From: CAWCLK01 sp963796225
GTDB lineage: Bacteria > Actinomycetota > Nitriliruptoria > Nitriliruptorales > Nitriliruptoraceae
DNA: 64,000 bases
Direction of reading: 5' to 3'
NCBI GenBank assembly: GCA_963796225.1
Contig: CAWCLK010000057.1
Location: 1-64,000 of the forward strand
Shown: in pieces, positions 1 to 10,053 of the stretch
Position numbering within the stretch: position 1 is the first letter of the stretch
Layout of the letters: each line of letters opens with the position of its first letter
Position numbers and translations under genes: made by a program
Notes under the pieces: generated by a model
What the model saw: the letters and a program-made list of their open reading frames with translations, nothing else
What the model was told of the DNA's origin: nothing
Database searches by the model: none

Positions 1-5
1 ATACC

Positions 6-24
6 TTAGGTTCGCCTAACCACA
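6..24 (+). promoter_or_regulatory. DtxR/IdeR-type iron box upstream of the iron permease
   Basis: The sequence TTAGGTTCGCCTAACCACA holds a perfect TTAGG-n4-CCTAA inverted repeat and matches most positions of the known DtxR/IdeR consensus (TTAGGTTAGSCTAACCTAA). It ends 27 bases before the FTR1 start codon. This suggests Fe(II)-dependent repression of the permease gene. The regulator gene is not in the window. Confidence 0.75.
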
Positions 25-51
25 TCTCCTCGGCTCCCGCAGAGGCCCCCC

Positions 52-915
52 ATGCTCGAGAGTCTCCTCATCACCCTGCGCGAGGGGTTCGAGGCCGCGC
101 TGATCGTGGCCATCGTCCTCGCCTACCTCCGCAGGACAGGTCGGGCCGACGGCGTCCGCGCCGTGTGGGCCGGGGTCATCAGCGCGGCCGTGGTGTCGGT
201 CGGCCTCGGTGTGGGGCTGCGGGTCGTCTTCGAGGGGTTGGAGGGAGCCACGCGCCTGCGGGCCTTCGCGGCCATCGCCATCGTCGCGGCCGGGGTGCTG
301 ACCTGGATGATCTTCTGGATGCGCAAGCAGTCGCGCTCCATCAAGGGCGAGCTGGAGGGGCAGGTGGGACGGGCCGTCTCCACCGGGTCGGTCGTGGCCA
401 TCGGGGCCGTGGCCTTCTTCGCGGTCCTGCGCGAGGGCATCGAGACCGCGCTGTTCCTCGTCGCCGCGACCACGGGTGCGAACAACCAGGCCGTCATCGT
501 CGGCGGCCTGATCGGGCTGGTCCTGGCGATCGCGATCGCCGTGGCCATCTACGCCGGTGGTCGGCGCCTGCCGATGCGGACCTTCTTCCGCATCACCGGG
601 CTCCTGCTGATCGTCTTCGCGGCGGGTCTGCTGTCCCGCGGCGTGCAGTTCCTGCAGGCCACGGGCGACCTGGGCTCGGTCAACATGGCCGCGTACGACC
701 TGACGTCGTTCTCGTGGCTCACCGTCAACACCCAGGTGGGTCGCTTCCTCGCCGGGATCTTCGGCTGGGACCCGCGACCGTCGGTCGAGCAGCTGGTGGT
801 CTACCTGCTCTACCTCGTCCCGGTGCTGATCGCGTTCCTGTGGTCGGACCACCTGGCGCAGTGGCGCCGCGCCCGCAGCGTGGCCCCGGCGACCGAGCCG
901 ACCGTCAGCCGCTGA
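52..915 (+). CDS. FTR1-family high-affinity iron permease
   Basis: This is a 287-residue, mostly hydrophobic protein with about seven membrane segments. It carries the two FTR1 iron-binding motifs: REGFE at residues 10-14 and REGIE at 127-131. FTR1/EfeU proteins move iron across the cytoplasmic membrane, usually together with EfeO/EfeB or a multicopper oxidase; no such partner lies downstream, and anything upstream is outside the window. The ATG is the only sensible start because the first REGxE motif begins ten residues later. An iron box sits directly upstream, so iron-starvation induction is likely. Family assignment is firm; the electron-transfer partner is unknown. Confidence 0.9.
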   Translation: MLESLLITLREGFEAALIVAIVLAYLRRTGRADGVRAVWAGVISAAVVSVGLGVGLRVVFEGLEGATRLRAFAAIAIVAAGVLTWMIFWMRKQSRSIKGELEGQVGRAVSTGSVVAIGAVAFFAVLREGIETALFLVAATTGANNQAVIVGGLIGLVLAIAIAVAIYAGGRRLPMRTFFRITGLLLIVFAAGLLSRGVQFLQATGDLGSVNMAAYDLTSFSWLTVNTQVGRFLAGIFGWDPRPSVEQLVVYLLYLVPVLIAFLWSDHLAQWRRARSVAPATEPTVSR

Positions 916-927
916 GGCCGCTCCCCT

Positions 928-1662
928 TCACCGGCGTCGCCAGAGCGCCACACCGAGCCAGCCGAGCGCCAGCCCCACGAGGGCCCCGGCCCCGACGAGC
1001 CACCAGGTGCGGTCGGTCGGTGGGTCCCCGACGGCCCGGACCTCGACCAGCTCGGTCACCGGGAGCTGCCAGGTCGCGGTGCGACCGTCCACCGCGTCGG
1101 CGTTGCCCTCGACGATCGCGCCGGGCAGCGTCACGCGCAGGTCGACCCGCATGACCTCGTCACCCCGCTGCGCCAGCAGGTCCGCGAGGTCCTCGCCGTC
1201 GAAGCGGACCCCGGCGCCGTCGAAGCCGGTCGAGCTGGGCGGCCGGAACCCCGCGCGAGCACGGAACGTGGCGCGCCCCTGGTCGTCGACCTCGAGGGCG
1301 GCGTCCTCGAGGATCGCCGGGTCCTCGTCGTCGAGCCCGTCCTGCAGCTGCGCGACCCGCTCGGCCAGCCCGTCGGCGTCGTCGAAGTCGGCCCCGACCG
1401 TGACCTGCTGCTCGCCGTCACGCGAGACCTCCCAGCCGTCGGGCAGGTCGGTGAGCTCGGCGAACGGGTCGATGGCATCGGCGCCGAGGGAGTCGGCCAG
1501 CTCCTCGTCGATCGCGACCGTGACGGCCAGCCGTCCCGACCCGTCGGGCGCCACCGCGACGTCGGTGCCCACCCGGACCTGGCAGGCCGAGGACAGCACG
1601 GCCAGCAGGACGGCCACGCCCGCCGTGCACGCGCGGCGGGAGGGGCGGGGGCGGCGGAGCAC
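928..1662 (-). CDS. LppM-like lipoprotein with C-terminal membrane anchor
   Basis: The protein has about 244 residues. It has an N-terminal signal ending in a lipobox (LSSAC), a beta-rich extracytoplasmic region resembling the LppM domain of mycobacterial lipoproteins (V-x-V-x-x-D-G-S-G near the mature start), and one C-terminal hydrophobic helix followed by an Arg tail. I chose the GTG at 1662 because GGAGG lies four bases upstream and a TAGGCT -10 box lies about 40 bases upstream. An in-frame ATG at 1758 would add a non-signal-like leader and place the start upstream of that promoter. In Mycobacterium LppM is linked to surface properties and phagocytosis; the role here is unknown. Convergent with the iron permease. 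Confidence 0.75.
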   Translation of the reverse strand: MLRRPRPSRRACTAGVAVLLAVLSSACQVRVGTDVAVAPDGSGRLAVTVAIDEELADSLGADAIDPFAELTDLPDGWEVSRDGEQQVTVGADFDDADGLAERVAQLQDGLDDEDPAILEDAALEVDDQGRATFRARAGFRPPSSTGFDGAGVRFDGEDLADLLAQRGDEVMRVDLRVTLPGAIVEGNADAVDGRTATWQLPVTELVEVRAVGDPPTDRTWWLVGAGALVGLALGWLGVALWRRR

Positions 1663-1702
1663 GGGGCCTCCGAAGGGACGAACCGGGGGTGGCGCGGCGC
1701 TG

Positions 1703-1708
1703 AGCCTA
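1703..1708 (-). promoter_or_regulatory. Putative -10 box (TAGGCT)
   Basis: TAGGCT on the minus strand, about 40 bases before the preferred GTG start of the LppM-like gene. TAnnnT hexamers at this distance recur in front of many genes in the window. No clear -35 element is visible. Confidence 0.4.
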
Positions 1709-1820
1709 TGGGGCCGAGGAGGGGCCACCGCCCACGCCGGTACCATCGACGTGCCCACGCGCGGCGCGGCCAGCGCCCCGGGGCGTTCCGCTTCCCCACC
1801 CCCACCTCGAAGGGTCCGAC

Positions 1821-2936
1821 GTGGCCACCGAAGAGCAGGTCCTCGAGCGTCTCGCGACGGTCGACGACCCCGAGATCAACAAGCCGATCACCGAGCTCGG
1901 GATGGTCGAGCAGGTCGTGATCGAGGGCGCCCGCGTCGGCGTCAAGATCAAGCTGACCGTGCCGGGCTGTCCGCTCAAGGACACCATCACCCGCGAGGTG
2001 ACGGCGGCCGTCATGGCGCTCGACGACGTCGACGACGTCCAGGTCGCCTTCGGCTCGATGAACGAGCAGGAGCGCCAGGAGCTGTCCGCCAACCTGCGGG
2101 CCCAGACCGGCGCGGCCAACCCGCAGCTCAACATCGAGTTCGCCGACCCGAACTCGCCGACGAAGGTCATCGCGATCGCGTCCGGCAAGGGCGGCGTGGG
2201 CAAGTCCTCGGTCACCGTGAACCTGGCCGTGGCGCTGGCCGCCCAGGGCCACAAGGTCGGCGTGCTCGACGCCGACATCTGGGGCTACTCGATCCCGCGC
2301 ATGATGGGCGTCGAGGGCCGTCCGGTGGCCTTCGAGGGCATGGTCATGCCGCTGCAGGGCCACGGCTGCAAGGTCATCTCCATCGGGTTCTTCACCGACC
2401 CCGACCGCTCCGTGATCTGGCGTGGGCCGATGCTGCACCGCGCGCTGCAGCAGTTCCTCGGCGACGTCTACTGGGGCGAGCTGGACTTCCTGCTCTGCGA
2501 CCTGCCGCCCGGCACCGGCGACATCGCCATCTCGCTGGCCCAGATGCTGCCGAACGCCGACATGCTCGTGGTCACCACGCCGCAGCAGGCCGCCCAGAAG
2601 GTCGCGCTGCGTGCCGGCAAGGCCACCGAGCAGACCGGCATGACGGTCACCGGCGTCATCGAGAACATGGCCGGCTTCACCTGCCCCAACTGTGGCGACC
2701 ACCACGAGCTGTTCGGCGCCGGTGGCGGCGACGAGCTCGCCGAGGCGCTCGGGACCGACCTGCTCGGCCGCATCCCGATCGACCCGCGGCTGCGCGAGGG
2801 CGGCGACGCCGGGACCCCACTGGTGCTCTCCGAACCGGACGCCCCGGCCTCGCAGGCGATCACGAAGCTGGCGGAGAGCCTGGCCGCGAAGAAGCGGTCG
2901 GTCGTCGGTCGCTCGCTGCCGTTGTCGGTGGGCTGA
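1821..2936 (+). CDS. mrp: Mrp/ApbC family iron-sulfur cluster carrier ATPase
   Basis: A 371-residue protein with an N-terminal MIP18-type domain (about residues 1-85) followed by a deviant P-loop ATPase. The Walker A is SGKGGVGKSS near residue 123, and the CxxC pair TCPNC near residue 289 provides the bridging cluster ligands. Mrp/ApbC proteins hold a labile Fe-S cluster at the dimer interface and pass it to apo-enzymes. The start is GTG. In M. tuberculosis mrp also lies close to the sigE-htrA-tatB cluster, as here. The stop codon sits inside a strong hairpin, and the end overlaps the convergent metal ATPase gene by 77 bp. Confidence 0.93.
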   Translation: MATEEQVLERLATVDDPEINKPITELGMVEQVVIEGARVGVKIKLTVPGCPLKDTITREVTAAVMALDDVDDVQVAFGSMNEQERQELSANLRAQTGAANPQLNIEFADPNSPTKVIAIASGKGGVGKSSVTVNLAVALAAQGHKVGVLDADIWGYSIPRMMGVEGRPVAFEGMVMPLQGHGCKVISIGFFTDPDRSVIWRGPMLHRALQQFLGDVYWGELDFLLCDLPPGTGDIAISLAQMLPNADMLVVTTPQQAAQKVALRAGKATEQTGMTVTGVIENMAGFTCPNCGDHHELFGAGGGDELAEALGTDLLGRIPIDPRLREGGDAGTPLVLSEPDAPASQAITKLAESLAAKKRSVVGRSLPLSVG

Positions 2937-5235
2937 GGCCCACCCCTGCCAGCTCGGCGTACAGCTCGTCCTCCAACGCGAAGTGGAGGGCGAGCACGCC
3001 GTGCAGCCCCCACAGCAGCCGCTGGCTGTCCACGAGGTCGATCGGGTCCAGCCCGTCGGGCGGCAGGTCGTCCAGCAGCCGTCCGAACACCCGGACGTGC
3101 CGGGTGATCTCGCGGTGGGTGCGTGCCATCGGGGCGGTGGGGTCCTCCCCGGGGAACGCCGCCGCGATCGCCGGGTACAGGTGGCGCTCCTCCTCCAGCT
3201 CGTGGGGCAGCAGGTCCGACTCGAGGTAGGAGCGCAGGGCCTCCAACCGCACCCGCGCCAGGTCGGGGGGCAGGTCCTCCAGCTCGGCGGCCAGGTCGTC
3301 GAGCTCGTCGAGGTGCCGGCGGTGGGTGTCGTGCTCGGCCAGCAGCCGGCCCGCGGCCGTGGGGAGGACACGGCGGGCACGATCGTGGGAGACACGGTCG
3401 GTGACCGCGCGAAGGGCGTTGACGATCACCGCGAGGTCGATGGCCTCCTGCACCAGCGCGCCCACCACCGGCACCAGCCACCCGCCAGCGGCCGCACCCA
3501 TGGCGACCACGGACAGCCCCATGCCGGCCAGGACGCTCTGGCGGGCGATGCGCCGGGTCCGACGCGCGATGCGCACGGCGTCGGCCAGGCCCTCGAGCCG
3601 GTCGGCGGTCAGGACCACGTCGGCCGCCTCGGAGGCCGCCGTGGCGCCCCGCGCGCCCATGGCGACCCCCACGTCGGCCAGGGCCAGGGCGGGCGCGTCG
3701 TTGATCCCGTCCCCCACCATCAGCGTCCGGCCGAGCTCCTGGGCCTCGCGGACGGCATCGACCTTCTCGGCCGGGGCGCGCTCCGCCAGGACACGGTCGA
3801 CGCCGACGGCGTCGGCGACCAGCTCGGCGACGTCGAGCCGGTCACCGGTCACCATCAGGACGTGGCGGACGCCCAGCCTGCGCAGGAGCCGGAGCGCCCG
3901 CGGGGCCTCGGGGCGCAACGGGTCGGCGAGCACGACGGCACCCGCCAGGGCGCCGTCCACGGCGACGTGGACGACCGACGAGCCCTCGAGGCTCGCGGCC
4001 CGTCGAAGCGTCCGCAGCTCCCGGGGCAGCGGGGCGTTCGGCGCCACGAAGGACAGCCGGCCGACGGCGACCTCACGGCCGGCCACGACCCCACGCACCC
4101 CCTGCCCGATCACCTCGTCGACGTCGGTGGGGAACCCCAGCCGGTCCGAGGTGTCCGCGGCGGCGGCCACGATCGCCGGGGCGAAGGGATGCAGCGACAC
4201 CTGCTCGAGGCTGGCCGCCAGCCGGAGCAGCTCGCCGACGGGCAGCTCCCCCACGGCCCGGGCGCGGGTGACGCGCGGCCGCCCGGCGGTCAGGGTCCCG
4301 GTCTTGTCGAGCAGGACGACCGACGTGGAGGCCAGCGCCTCGAGCACGCCGCCGCCCTTGACGATGATCCCGTTGCGAGCAGCCGCGCTGAGCCCACCGA
4401 CCATCGCCGCCGGGGCGGCGAGGATCAGGGGGCAGGGTGTGGCCACCACCACGACGGCCAGTGCCCGCACCGGGTCGCCCGACAGCAGCCACGCCCCGCC
4501 GGCGACCAGGAACGTCACCGCCACGAACGCGGTGGCCCACCGGTCGGCCAGGCGCACGAACGGGGACCGCTGCTCCGCCGCCTGCTCGACCAGCCGGACG
4601 ATCCCCGCGAAGGTCGAACGCTCCGCCGTGGCCGTGGCGCGCATCGTGATCGGCGACCCGGCGTTGACCGCCCCGCTGCTGAGCAGGGTGCCCACCGACG
4701 CCTCGGTGGGGCGGCTCTCCCCCGTCAGCGCGGATTCGTCCAGCACGGCCGGTCGCTCCAGCAGCACGCCGTCGACCGGGACGACCTCGCCGGTGCGGAC
4801 CAGCAGCAGGTCGCGTGGGAGCACCGCGTCGACGGGGATGTCGACGAGCCGACCGTCCTCCTGGCGGTGCGCGCCCCGCGGGCGACGATCCAGCAGTGCC
4901 GTCAGCTCGCGCCGGGCCCGTCCCTCGGCGAAGCGCTCCAGGGCCTGCCCACCGGTGAGCATCACGGCGATCACGGCGCCGGCCAGCACCTCCCCCAGGG
5001 CCAGGGCTCCCGCCATGGCCAGCACCGCGATGACGTCCACGCCGGGACGGCGGTGCCGCAGGGCTGCGACCGTGGCCACGGTGGCCGACACCAGGGCGAC
5101 GGCGGTGGCCATCGCCAGCAGGCCGTCGCCGATCGGCGACCAACCCGCGAGGCGGGCCACCACACCGAGGACGAGTCCTCCCGCCGTGACGGGCAGCAGG
5201 CTCGCCTCCAGGCGCGACCAGCCAGGGATGGACAC
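2860..5235 (-). CDS. P1B-5-type metal-transporting ATPase with C-terminal hemerythrin domain
   Basis: A 791-residue P-type ATPase: N-terminal membrane helices, TPCPL transport motif near residue 267, DKTGTLT phosphorylation site near 312, and GDGIND near 507. A later membrane helix carries QEAID. From about residue 623 the chain continues as a hemerythrin/HHE domain with AEHDTHR, LLPHELEEE, THREITRH and ALHFALEDE, supplying the expected His/Glu di-iron ligands. A TPC motif, a QExxD motif and a C-terminal hemerythrin together define subgroup P1B-5, reported to export Ni, Co or Fe. There is no N-terminal Cys metal-binding domain. The last ~25 residues are antisense to the mrp end and may be artificial if the true stop was lost. 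Which metal is carried cannot be read from sequence. Confidence 0.88.
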   Translation of the reverse strand: MSIPGWSRLEASLLPVTAGGLVLGVVARLAGWSPIGDGLLAMATAVALVSATVATVAALRHRRPGVDVIAVLAMAGALALGEVLAGAVIAVMLTGGQALERFAEGRARRELTALLDRRPRGAHRQEDGRLVDIPVDAVLPRDLLLVRTGEVVPVDGVLLERPAVLDESALTGESRPTEASVGTLLSSGAVNAGSPITMRATATAERSTFAGIVRLVEQAAEQRSPFVRLADRWATAFVAVTFLVAGGAWLLSGDPVRALAVVVVATPCPLILAAPAAMVGGLSAAARNGIIVKGGGVLEALASTSVVLLDKTGTLTAGRPRVTRARAVGELPVGELLRLAASLEQVSLHPFAPAIVAAAADTSDRLGFPTDVDEVIGQGVRGVVAGREVAVGRLSFVAPNAPLPRELRTLRRAASLEGSSVVHVAVDGALAGAVVLADPLRPEAPRALRLLRRLGVRHVLMVTGDRLDVAELVADAVGVDRVLAERAPAEKVDAVREAQELGRTLMVGDGINDAPALALADVGVAMGARGATAASEAADVVLTADRLEGLADAVRIARRTRRIARQSVLAGMGLSVVAMGAAAGGWLVPVVGALVQEAIDLAVIVNALRAVTDRVSHDRARRVLPTAAGRLLAEHDTHRRHLDELDDLAAELEDLPPDLARVRLEALRSYLESDLLPHELEEERHLYPAIAAAFPGEDPTAPMARTHREITRHVRVFGRLLDDLPPDGLDPIDLVDSQRLLWGLHGVLALHFALEDELYAELAGVGLSPPTTAASDRRPTASSRPGSPPAS
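2927..2944. terminator. Hairpin between convergent mrp and metal ATPase genes
   Basis: A perfect 7-bp stem (GGTGGGC/GCCCACC) with a TGAG loop that contains the mrp stop codon. There is no T tract, so it would be an incomplete intrinsic terminator, usable in both directions. Confidence 0.45.
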
Positions 5236-5362
5236 GACACGACCTCCACGTCCCGGGGCGCGCCGACACGCCCGCCAGCGGACACCCGATGGTTCCCCGG
5301 CGCCCCGCGGGACGACAGGGTCCGTGGACCCGGCGCCACGGGCCGTCCGGCACCCGCTGCCG

Positions 5363-5986
5363 TCAGCGGCGCAGCATCCGACGGGCGCGCAGGCGTCGCA
5401 GCAGGCTGCGCACGGTCTGCCAGATCGTGGCGCTGACCACGCCGATCCCCCACCCGGCGACCGGATCGGTGGCGTGGTGCACGCCCACGTAGATGCGAGA
5501 CGCGGCGACGAACCCGACGAGGGTCAGCCCGGTCGCCTTCGCGCCCCGTCCGCCGTGGTCGGCCACGGCGGTCCCCACGGCCGATGCGACCGCCGAGTGG
5601 CCCGAGGGCCACGAGGTGCCCGCCGGTGGGGCCACGAGCCGCTCGGCCTCGGCCTCCTGGTAGGGACGGGGACGGTCCAGCACCGGCTTGACCCCCTGGG
5701 CCGCCAACCAGGCGACCGAGCCCGCGCCGAACACGTCGAACGCGGCCTCACGCCGCCCCGTCAGCGCGAGCACCGCGGACGCGCCAGCCAGCCCGTAGAC
5801 GGAGCCGAGGTCCGTGCCGTACCCGACCAGCGTGTCCACGGCCGGCCCCATGGGGCGACGCAGCACGCGTGCGACGGCATGGTCGAAGGGGCCGGCGCGG
5901 TCGGTGCGCACGGCGACGTAGCTGGCCGAGATGGCGGCCAGCGACAGCACGATCCGCGTGGTCGGGAACCCGGGCCGAACCGCCAC
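5363..5986 (-). CDS. PAP2-family membrane phosphatase
   Basis: A 207-residue membrane protein with the three PAP2 signature blocks in order: K-x6-RP as KPVLDRPRP, PSGH, and SR-x5-H-x3-D as SRIYVGVHHATD. These residues form the phosphohistidine active site of lipid phosphatases such as BacA-independent undecaprenyl-diphosphate phosphatases and phosphatidic acid phosphatases. The substrate cannot be chosen from sequence. Its GTG start abuts the tatB stop (TGAGTG), so it is likely translationally coupled as the last gene of the sigE stress operon. Confidence 0.85.
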   Translation of the reverse strand: MAVRPGFPTTRIVLSLAAISASYVAVRTDRAGPFDHAVARVLRRPMGPAVDTLVGYGTDLGSVYGLAGASAVLALTGRREAAFDVFGAGSVAWLAAQGVKPVLDRPRPYQEAEAERLVAPPAGTSWPSGHSAVASAVGTAVADHGGRGAKATGLTLVGFVAASRIYVGVHHATDPVAGWGIGVVSATIWQTVRSLLRRLRARRMLRR

Positions 5987-6301
5987 TCAGGTGGCTTCGG
6001 GGTCGGTCGGCGGGGGACGATCGGCCGAGCGCGGGGCGGCGCTGGCCGACGCCCCGGTCAGGACGCCGGTGACGCTGCTGCGCAGGTCGCGGACGTCACG
6101 CGAGATGCCCTTGAGCTCGTCGTCGAGGCCCTGGATGTCCGCGGCCCGCTTGAGCTCCTCGACCGACCGGGACGCCTCGGACCGGAACTTCGCGATGGCC
6201 TTGCCGGCGTTGCGGGCGAGCTCGGGCAGGCGGTCCGGGCCGAAGACGAGCAGGGCGATCACCGCGATCACCAGCATCTCGGGGAAGCCCAGGTTGCCCA
6301 A
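5987..6301 (-). CDS. tatB: Sec-independent (Tat) translocase protein TatB
   Basis: A 104-residue protein with one N-terminal membrane helix starting GFPEMLVIAVIALLVFGP. The PE in the first turn and the FGP hinge are typical of TatA/TatB. They are followed by an amphipathic helix and a polar tail. Its position directly after htrA, as in mycobacteria, favours TatB over TatA. The start is a TTG with GAGAGGGA about seven bases upstream; translation from it gives the usual short periplasmic N-terminus. TatC is not in the window. Confidence 0.85.
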   Translation of the reverse strand: MGNLGFPEMLVIAVIALLVFGPDRLPELARNAGKAIAKFRSEASRSVEELKRAADIQGLDDELKGISRDVRDLRSSVTGVLTGASASAAPRSADRPPPTDPEAT

Positions 6302-6359
6302 CTGCTCGTCCCTCTCGCAGGGACCCGAGCGTAGCCGGGCCCCGGTGGCGTCCCGTCGG

Positions 6360-7727
<1,368 letters not shown>

Positions 7728-7752
7728 GGGTCGTCCTCAGCGGGAGATCAGG

Positions 7753-8835
7753 TCAGTCGAAGGGCCACAGCCACGAACCGAGCCGGGACAGCCCGCGCGT
7801 CAGGCGGGTGGCCAGCGCCGGAGCGGGATCGTGCGGCAGGTCCCCCACCGCGTCCATCAGCACGTCGGCGGGGGCGTCCGTCACGGCGGTGAACGTGTGC
7901 TCGTCGCCGTTCCAGACCATGCGCTCGGGTTCGGCGCCCGGCCAACGGTAGACCGGGATGCCGTCGCGGTCGGACCGAACGGCCCCGTCGAGCGCACGGG
8001 CGTCCACGCGCCCCGGCTGCTCGTAGACGCTGAGCGTGTACAGGCCGTCGGAGTACACGAGCTGCACCGCGGCGCCCTCATCGACCGTGAACCCGGCGCG
8101 GAGCTCGAACCCGGCCCCGACGGTGGTGGGCACGTCCCAGCCGTGGCCCGCCATCCGGCGCACGCGGCGGGGCGAGAGCGGTTCGCGGTGGGCCAGCGCC
8201 GTCTCGCCCGCCGCCTCCATCTGCTCCATCTGGGCGTCGGTGACCTGCAGGTCGGTCAGGGCGGCCACACGCACCGGGGCGCCCGCCACGTCGTAGGTCT
8301 CGCGGCGGACCACGAGGCTGGTGGCGTCGTCCACGTACAGCCGCTCGCGCAGGACGTCGTCGCGGCGGAAGCCCACGGCCACCGCGGGACCGGTCCGCAG
8401 CTGCGCCCGACCGTCCACGCCCACGTCGTAGTTGCGGTCGGCCTCGGCGACGGTGAAGGGCAGCGCCTGCACCTGCCCGAGCCGGACCAGCTGGCCGGCC
8501 TCGGCGTCGCGGAACATCGCGGAGGTCTCGTCACGGGCGATCAGCCATGCCTCCGCTGCGGCGACCGTCAGGTCCCCGTCGGCGTCCTTGCGCAGCGCCA
8601 CCTCGGTGACGCCGGGGCCACCGTCGTCCACGCTGACGACCACCATCGTGGCCTCGAAGCCGGTCCTGGTGGCGCCGACCGCGCGGCCGAGGACCTCCTG
8701 CCAGGTCGTGTCCGCGACGGGTTCGAGGTCGGGGCCCTGCCCGGGGACCCGCGCTCCGGCGGCGCCCGGCCACAGCCACACCGCAACGACCGCCACGGCG
8801 AGCGCGGCGGTCGTCGTGGAGCGCGAGGCGATCAC
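7753..8835 (-). CDS. MucB/RseB-like regulator of anti-sigma factor
   Basis: A 360-residue exported protein with an N-terminal signal-like helix, then an all-beta region with the MucB/RseB pattern (GFEATMVVV..., later LYVDDATSLVVRRETYD). RseB proteins bind the periplasmic part of RseA and shield it from proteolysis until lipid or protein stress is sensed. The start overlaps the anti-sigma stop (ATGA), giving sigma, anti-sigma and RseB-like protein in one coupled unit. It diverges from E. coli RseB, so the family call rests on fold-level pattern and context. The TM helix of RseA and the signal of this protein place both at the membrane exterior. Confidence 0.72.
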   Translation of the reverse strand: MIASRSTTTAALAVAVVAVWLWPGAAGARVPGQGPDLEPVADTTWQEVLGRAVGATRTGFEATMVVVSVDDGGPGVTEVALRKDADGDLTVAAAEAWLIARDETSAMFRDAEAGQLVRLGQVQALPFTVAEADRNYDVGVDGRAQLRTGPAVAVGFRRDDVLRERLYVDDATSLVVRRETYDVAGAPVRVAALTDLQVTDAQMEQMEAAGETALAHREPLSPRRVRRMAGHGWDVPTTVGAGFELRAGFTVDEGAAVQLVYSDGLYTLSVYEQPGRVDARALDGAVRSDRDGIPVYRWPGAEPERMVWNGDEHTFTAVTDAPADVLMDAVGDLPHDPAPALATRLTRGLSRLGSWLWPFD

Positions 8836-9248
8836 CGGCCGAGGTCGACGGGCTGGATCATGGGACCCCCGCCGGTGCGCGCCACGTGGTCGACCACGAC
8901 GACGTCCACGGGCGGGACGACCTCGCCCGGCTCGCCCTCGCCGAGCACGAAGGCGGTGGTGAACAGGGCGGCGAGCGCCGCCACCAGCCCGGCCGCGGCC
9001 AGGCGCGCCCGGGCGGCGCTGTCGGCGTGGGCCGCGGCACCGGGCACGGCGGCGAACAGCGACGACGGCGGGGGCCCGACCTCGGGCAGGCCACGCAGGG
9101 CCGAGCGAGCGTCGCGGAGGCCGTCGAGCTCCTCGAGACAGCGGTCACAGTCGGCGAGGTGGCGGGTCACGCGGGTCGCCTCCGCCTCGTCGAGCTCGTC
9201 GTCGAGGAAGGCCGACAGCAGGTCGTCCGGGTGCCCGAGGTCACGCAT
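8832..9248 (-). CDS. rseA: Zinc-binding anti-sigma factor (RseA-like)
   Basis: A 138-residue protein with a cytoplasmic ZAS-type anti-sigma domain: H-x3-C-x2-C in TRHLADCDRCLEEL (about residues 29-42). One membrane helix follows (AAAGLVAALAALFTTAFVLG), then a short external tail. The His/Cys motif binds zinc and holds the cognate ECF sigma factor. The start overlaps the sigma-factor stop by 8 bp and the end overlaps the RseB-like gene by 4 bp. The shorter start at 9248 is used because it gives a complete anti-sigma domain directly behind the sigma gene. Confidence 0.88.
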   Translation of the reverse strand: MRDLGHPDDLLSAFLDDELDEAEATRVTRHLADCDRCLEELDGLRDARSALRGLPEVGPPPSSLFAAVPGAAAHADSAARARLAAAGLVAALAALFTTAFVLGEGEPGEVVPPVDVVVVDHVARTGGGPMIQPVDLGR

Positions 9249-9840
9249 CGGTGGTGTCCTCGACCTCGGCGTCCCCGGTGAGGGCCTCGCGCAGCAGCTT
9301 GCGGCCCCGGTGGATGCGCGACCGGACCGTCCCGAGCGGCCAGCCGGTGGCCTCGCTGATCTCGTCGTAGCTGAGCCCCTGGACGTCGCACAGCACGACG
9401 GCGGTGCGGAAGCTGGGGGGCAGGGTGACGATGGCGCGCTCGATGTCGCCCCGCAGCAGGCCCTGCTCGACCCGGTCGGCCGGGCCCGGGGCGCTCTCGA
9501 CGGGCTGCTTCCAGTCCTCGTCGGGCAGCGGTTCCATCCGGTAGCGCTTGTGCCGGCGCACGCGGTCGAGGAACAGGTTCTTGGTGATCCGGTACAGCCA
9601 GCCGGAGAACGTGCCCGGTTCGTACTTGTCCAGGTTGCGGTAGACGCGGACGAACACGTCCTGCGCGAGGTCGCGGGCCTCCTCGTCGTCCCCGGTGAGC
9701 CGGTAGGCCATCTGGTAGACGGTCGGGCCGTACCGGGTCGCGACCTCCTCGAAGGAGGGCACGGGGTCGACGTCGGGCAGCAGCGCGTCGTCGGGCCGCG
9801 CGGACGGGGTCCGACGGTCCGCCGAGGGGTCGGACGCCAC
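9241..9840 (-). CDS. sigE: ECF RNA polymerase sigma factor, SigE type
   Basis: A 199-residue ECF sigma factor. Region 2 is YQMAYRLTGDDEEARDLAQDVFVRVYRNL followed by TFSGWLYRITKN; region 4 ends in the helix-turn-helix LSYDEISEATGWPLGTVRSRIHRGRKLL. I prefer the GTG at 9840 because AGGAG lies seven bases upstream; a GTG at 9897 would add 19 residues without an SD. Context (anti-sigma, HtrA, TatB downstream, divergent O-methyltransferase) matches M. tuberculosis sigE, which responds to envelope stress and polyphosphate/MprAB signalling. Autoregulation is expected but no SigE -35/-10 pair was identified with confidence in the 213-bp divergent gap. Confidence 0.9.
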   Translation of the reverse strand: MASDPSADRRTPSARPDDALLPDVDPVPSFEEVATRYGPTVYQMAYRLTGDDEEARDLAQDVFVRVYRNLDKYEPGTFSGWLYRITKNLFLDRVRRHKRYRMEPLPDEDWKQPVESAPGPADRVEQGLLRGDIERAIVTLPPSFRTAVVLCDVQGLSYDEISEATGWPLGTVRSRIHRGRKLLREALTGDAEVEDTTDA

Positions 9841-10053
9841 GTGCGATCTCCTGTGGGTGGGGGGTGCCACCACAGGTTCGAGGGTAGCCCTCTGCACGGT
9901 GGGTCCTTGGGAGGGGTGGGATTCGGGGGTGGGAATCGGCGGGACGGACGGTCGGACGGGCCAGTCAGGACAACGTCGCGGCCGGTCGTGGGAGTTCCAC
10001 AGCGACTAGCGTGAGTGCGCCGACCGCGCTCACGAGACGCGAGGAGACGATCC

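Noticed and set aside
928..1758. ATG at 1758 as start of the LppM-like gene
   Set aside because: It gives a long non-signal leader and lies upstream of the likely -10 box at 1703; the GTG at 1662 has a strong SD.
2692..5436. Very long plus-strand open frames opposite the metal ATPase (and similar ones throughout the window)
   Set aside because: They are Arg/Pro/Gln-rich, lack motifs and mirror the codon bias of the real gene on the other strand; high GC removes stop codons.
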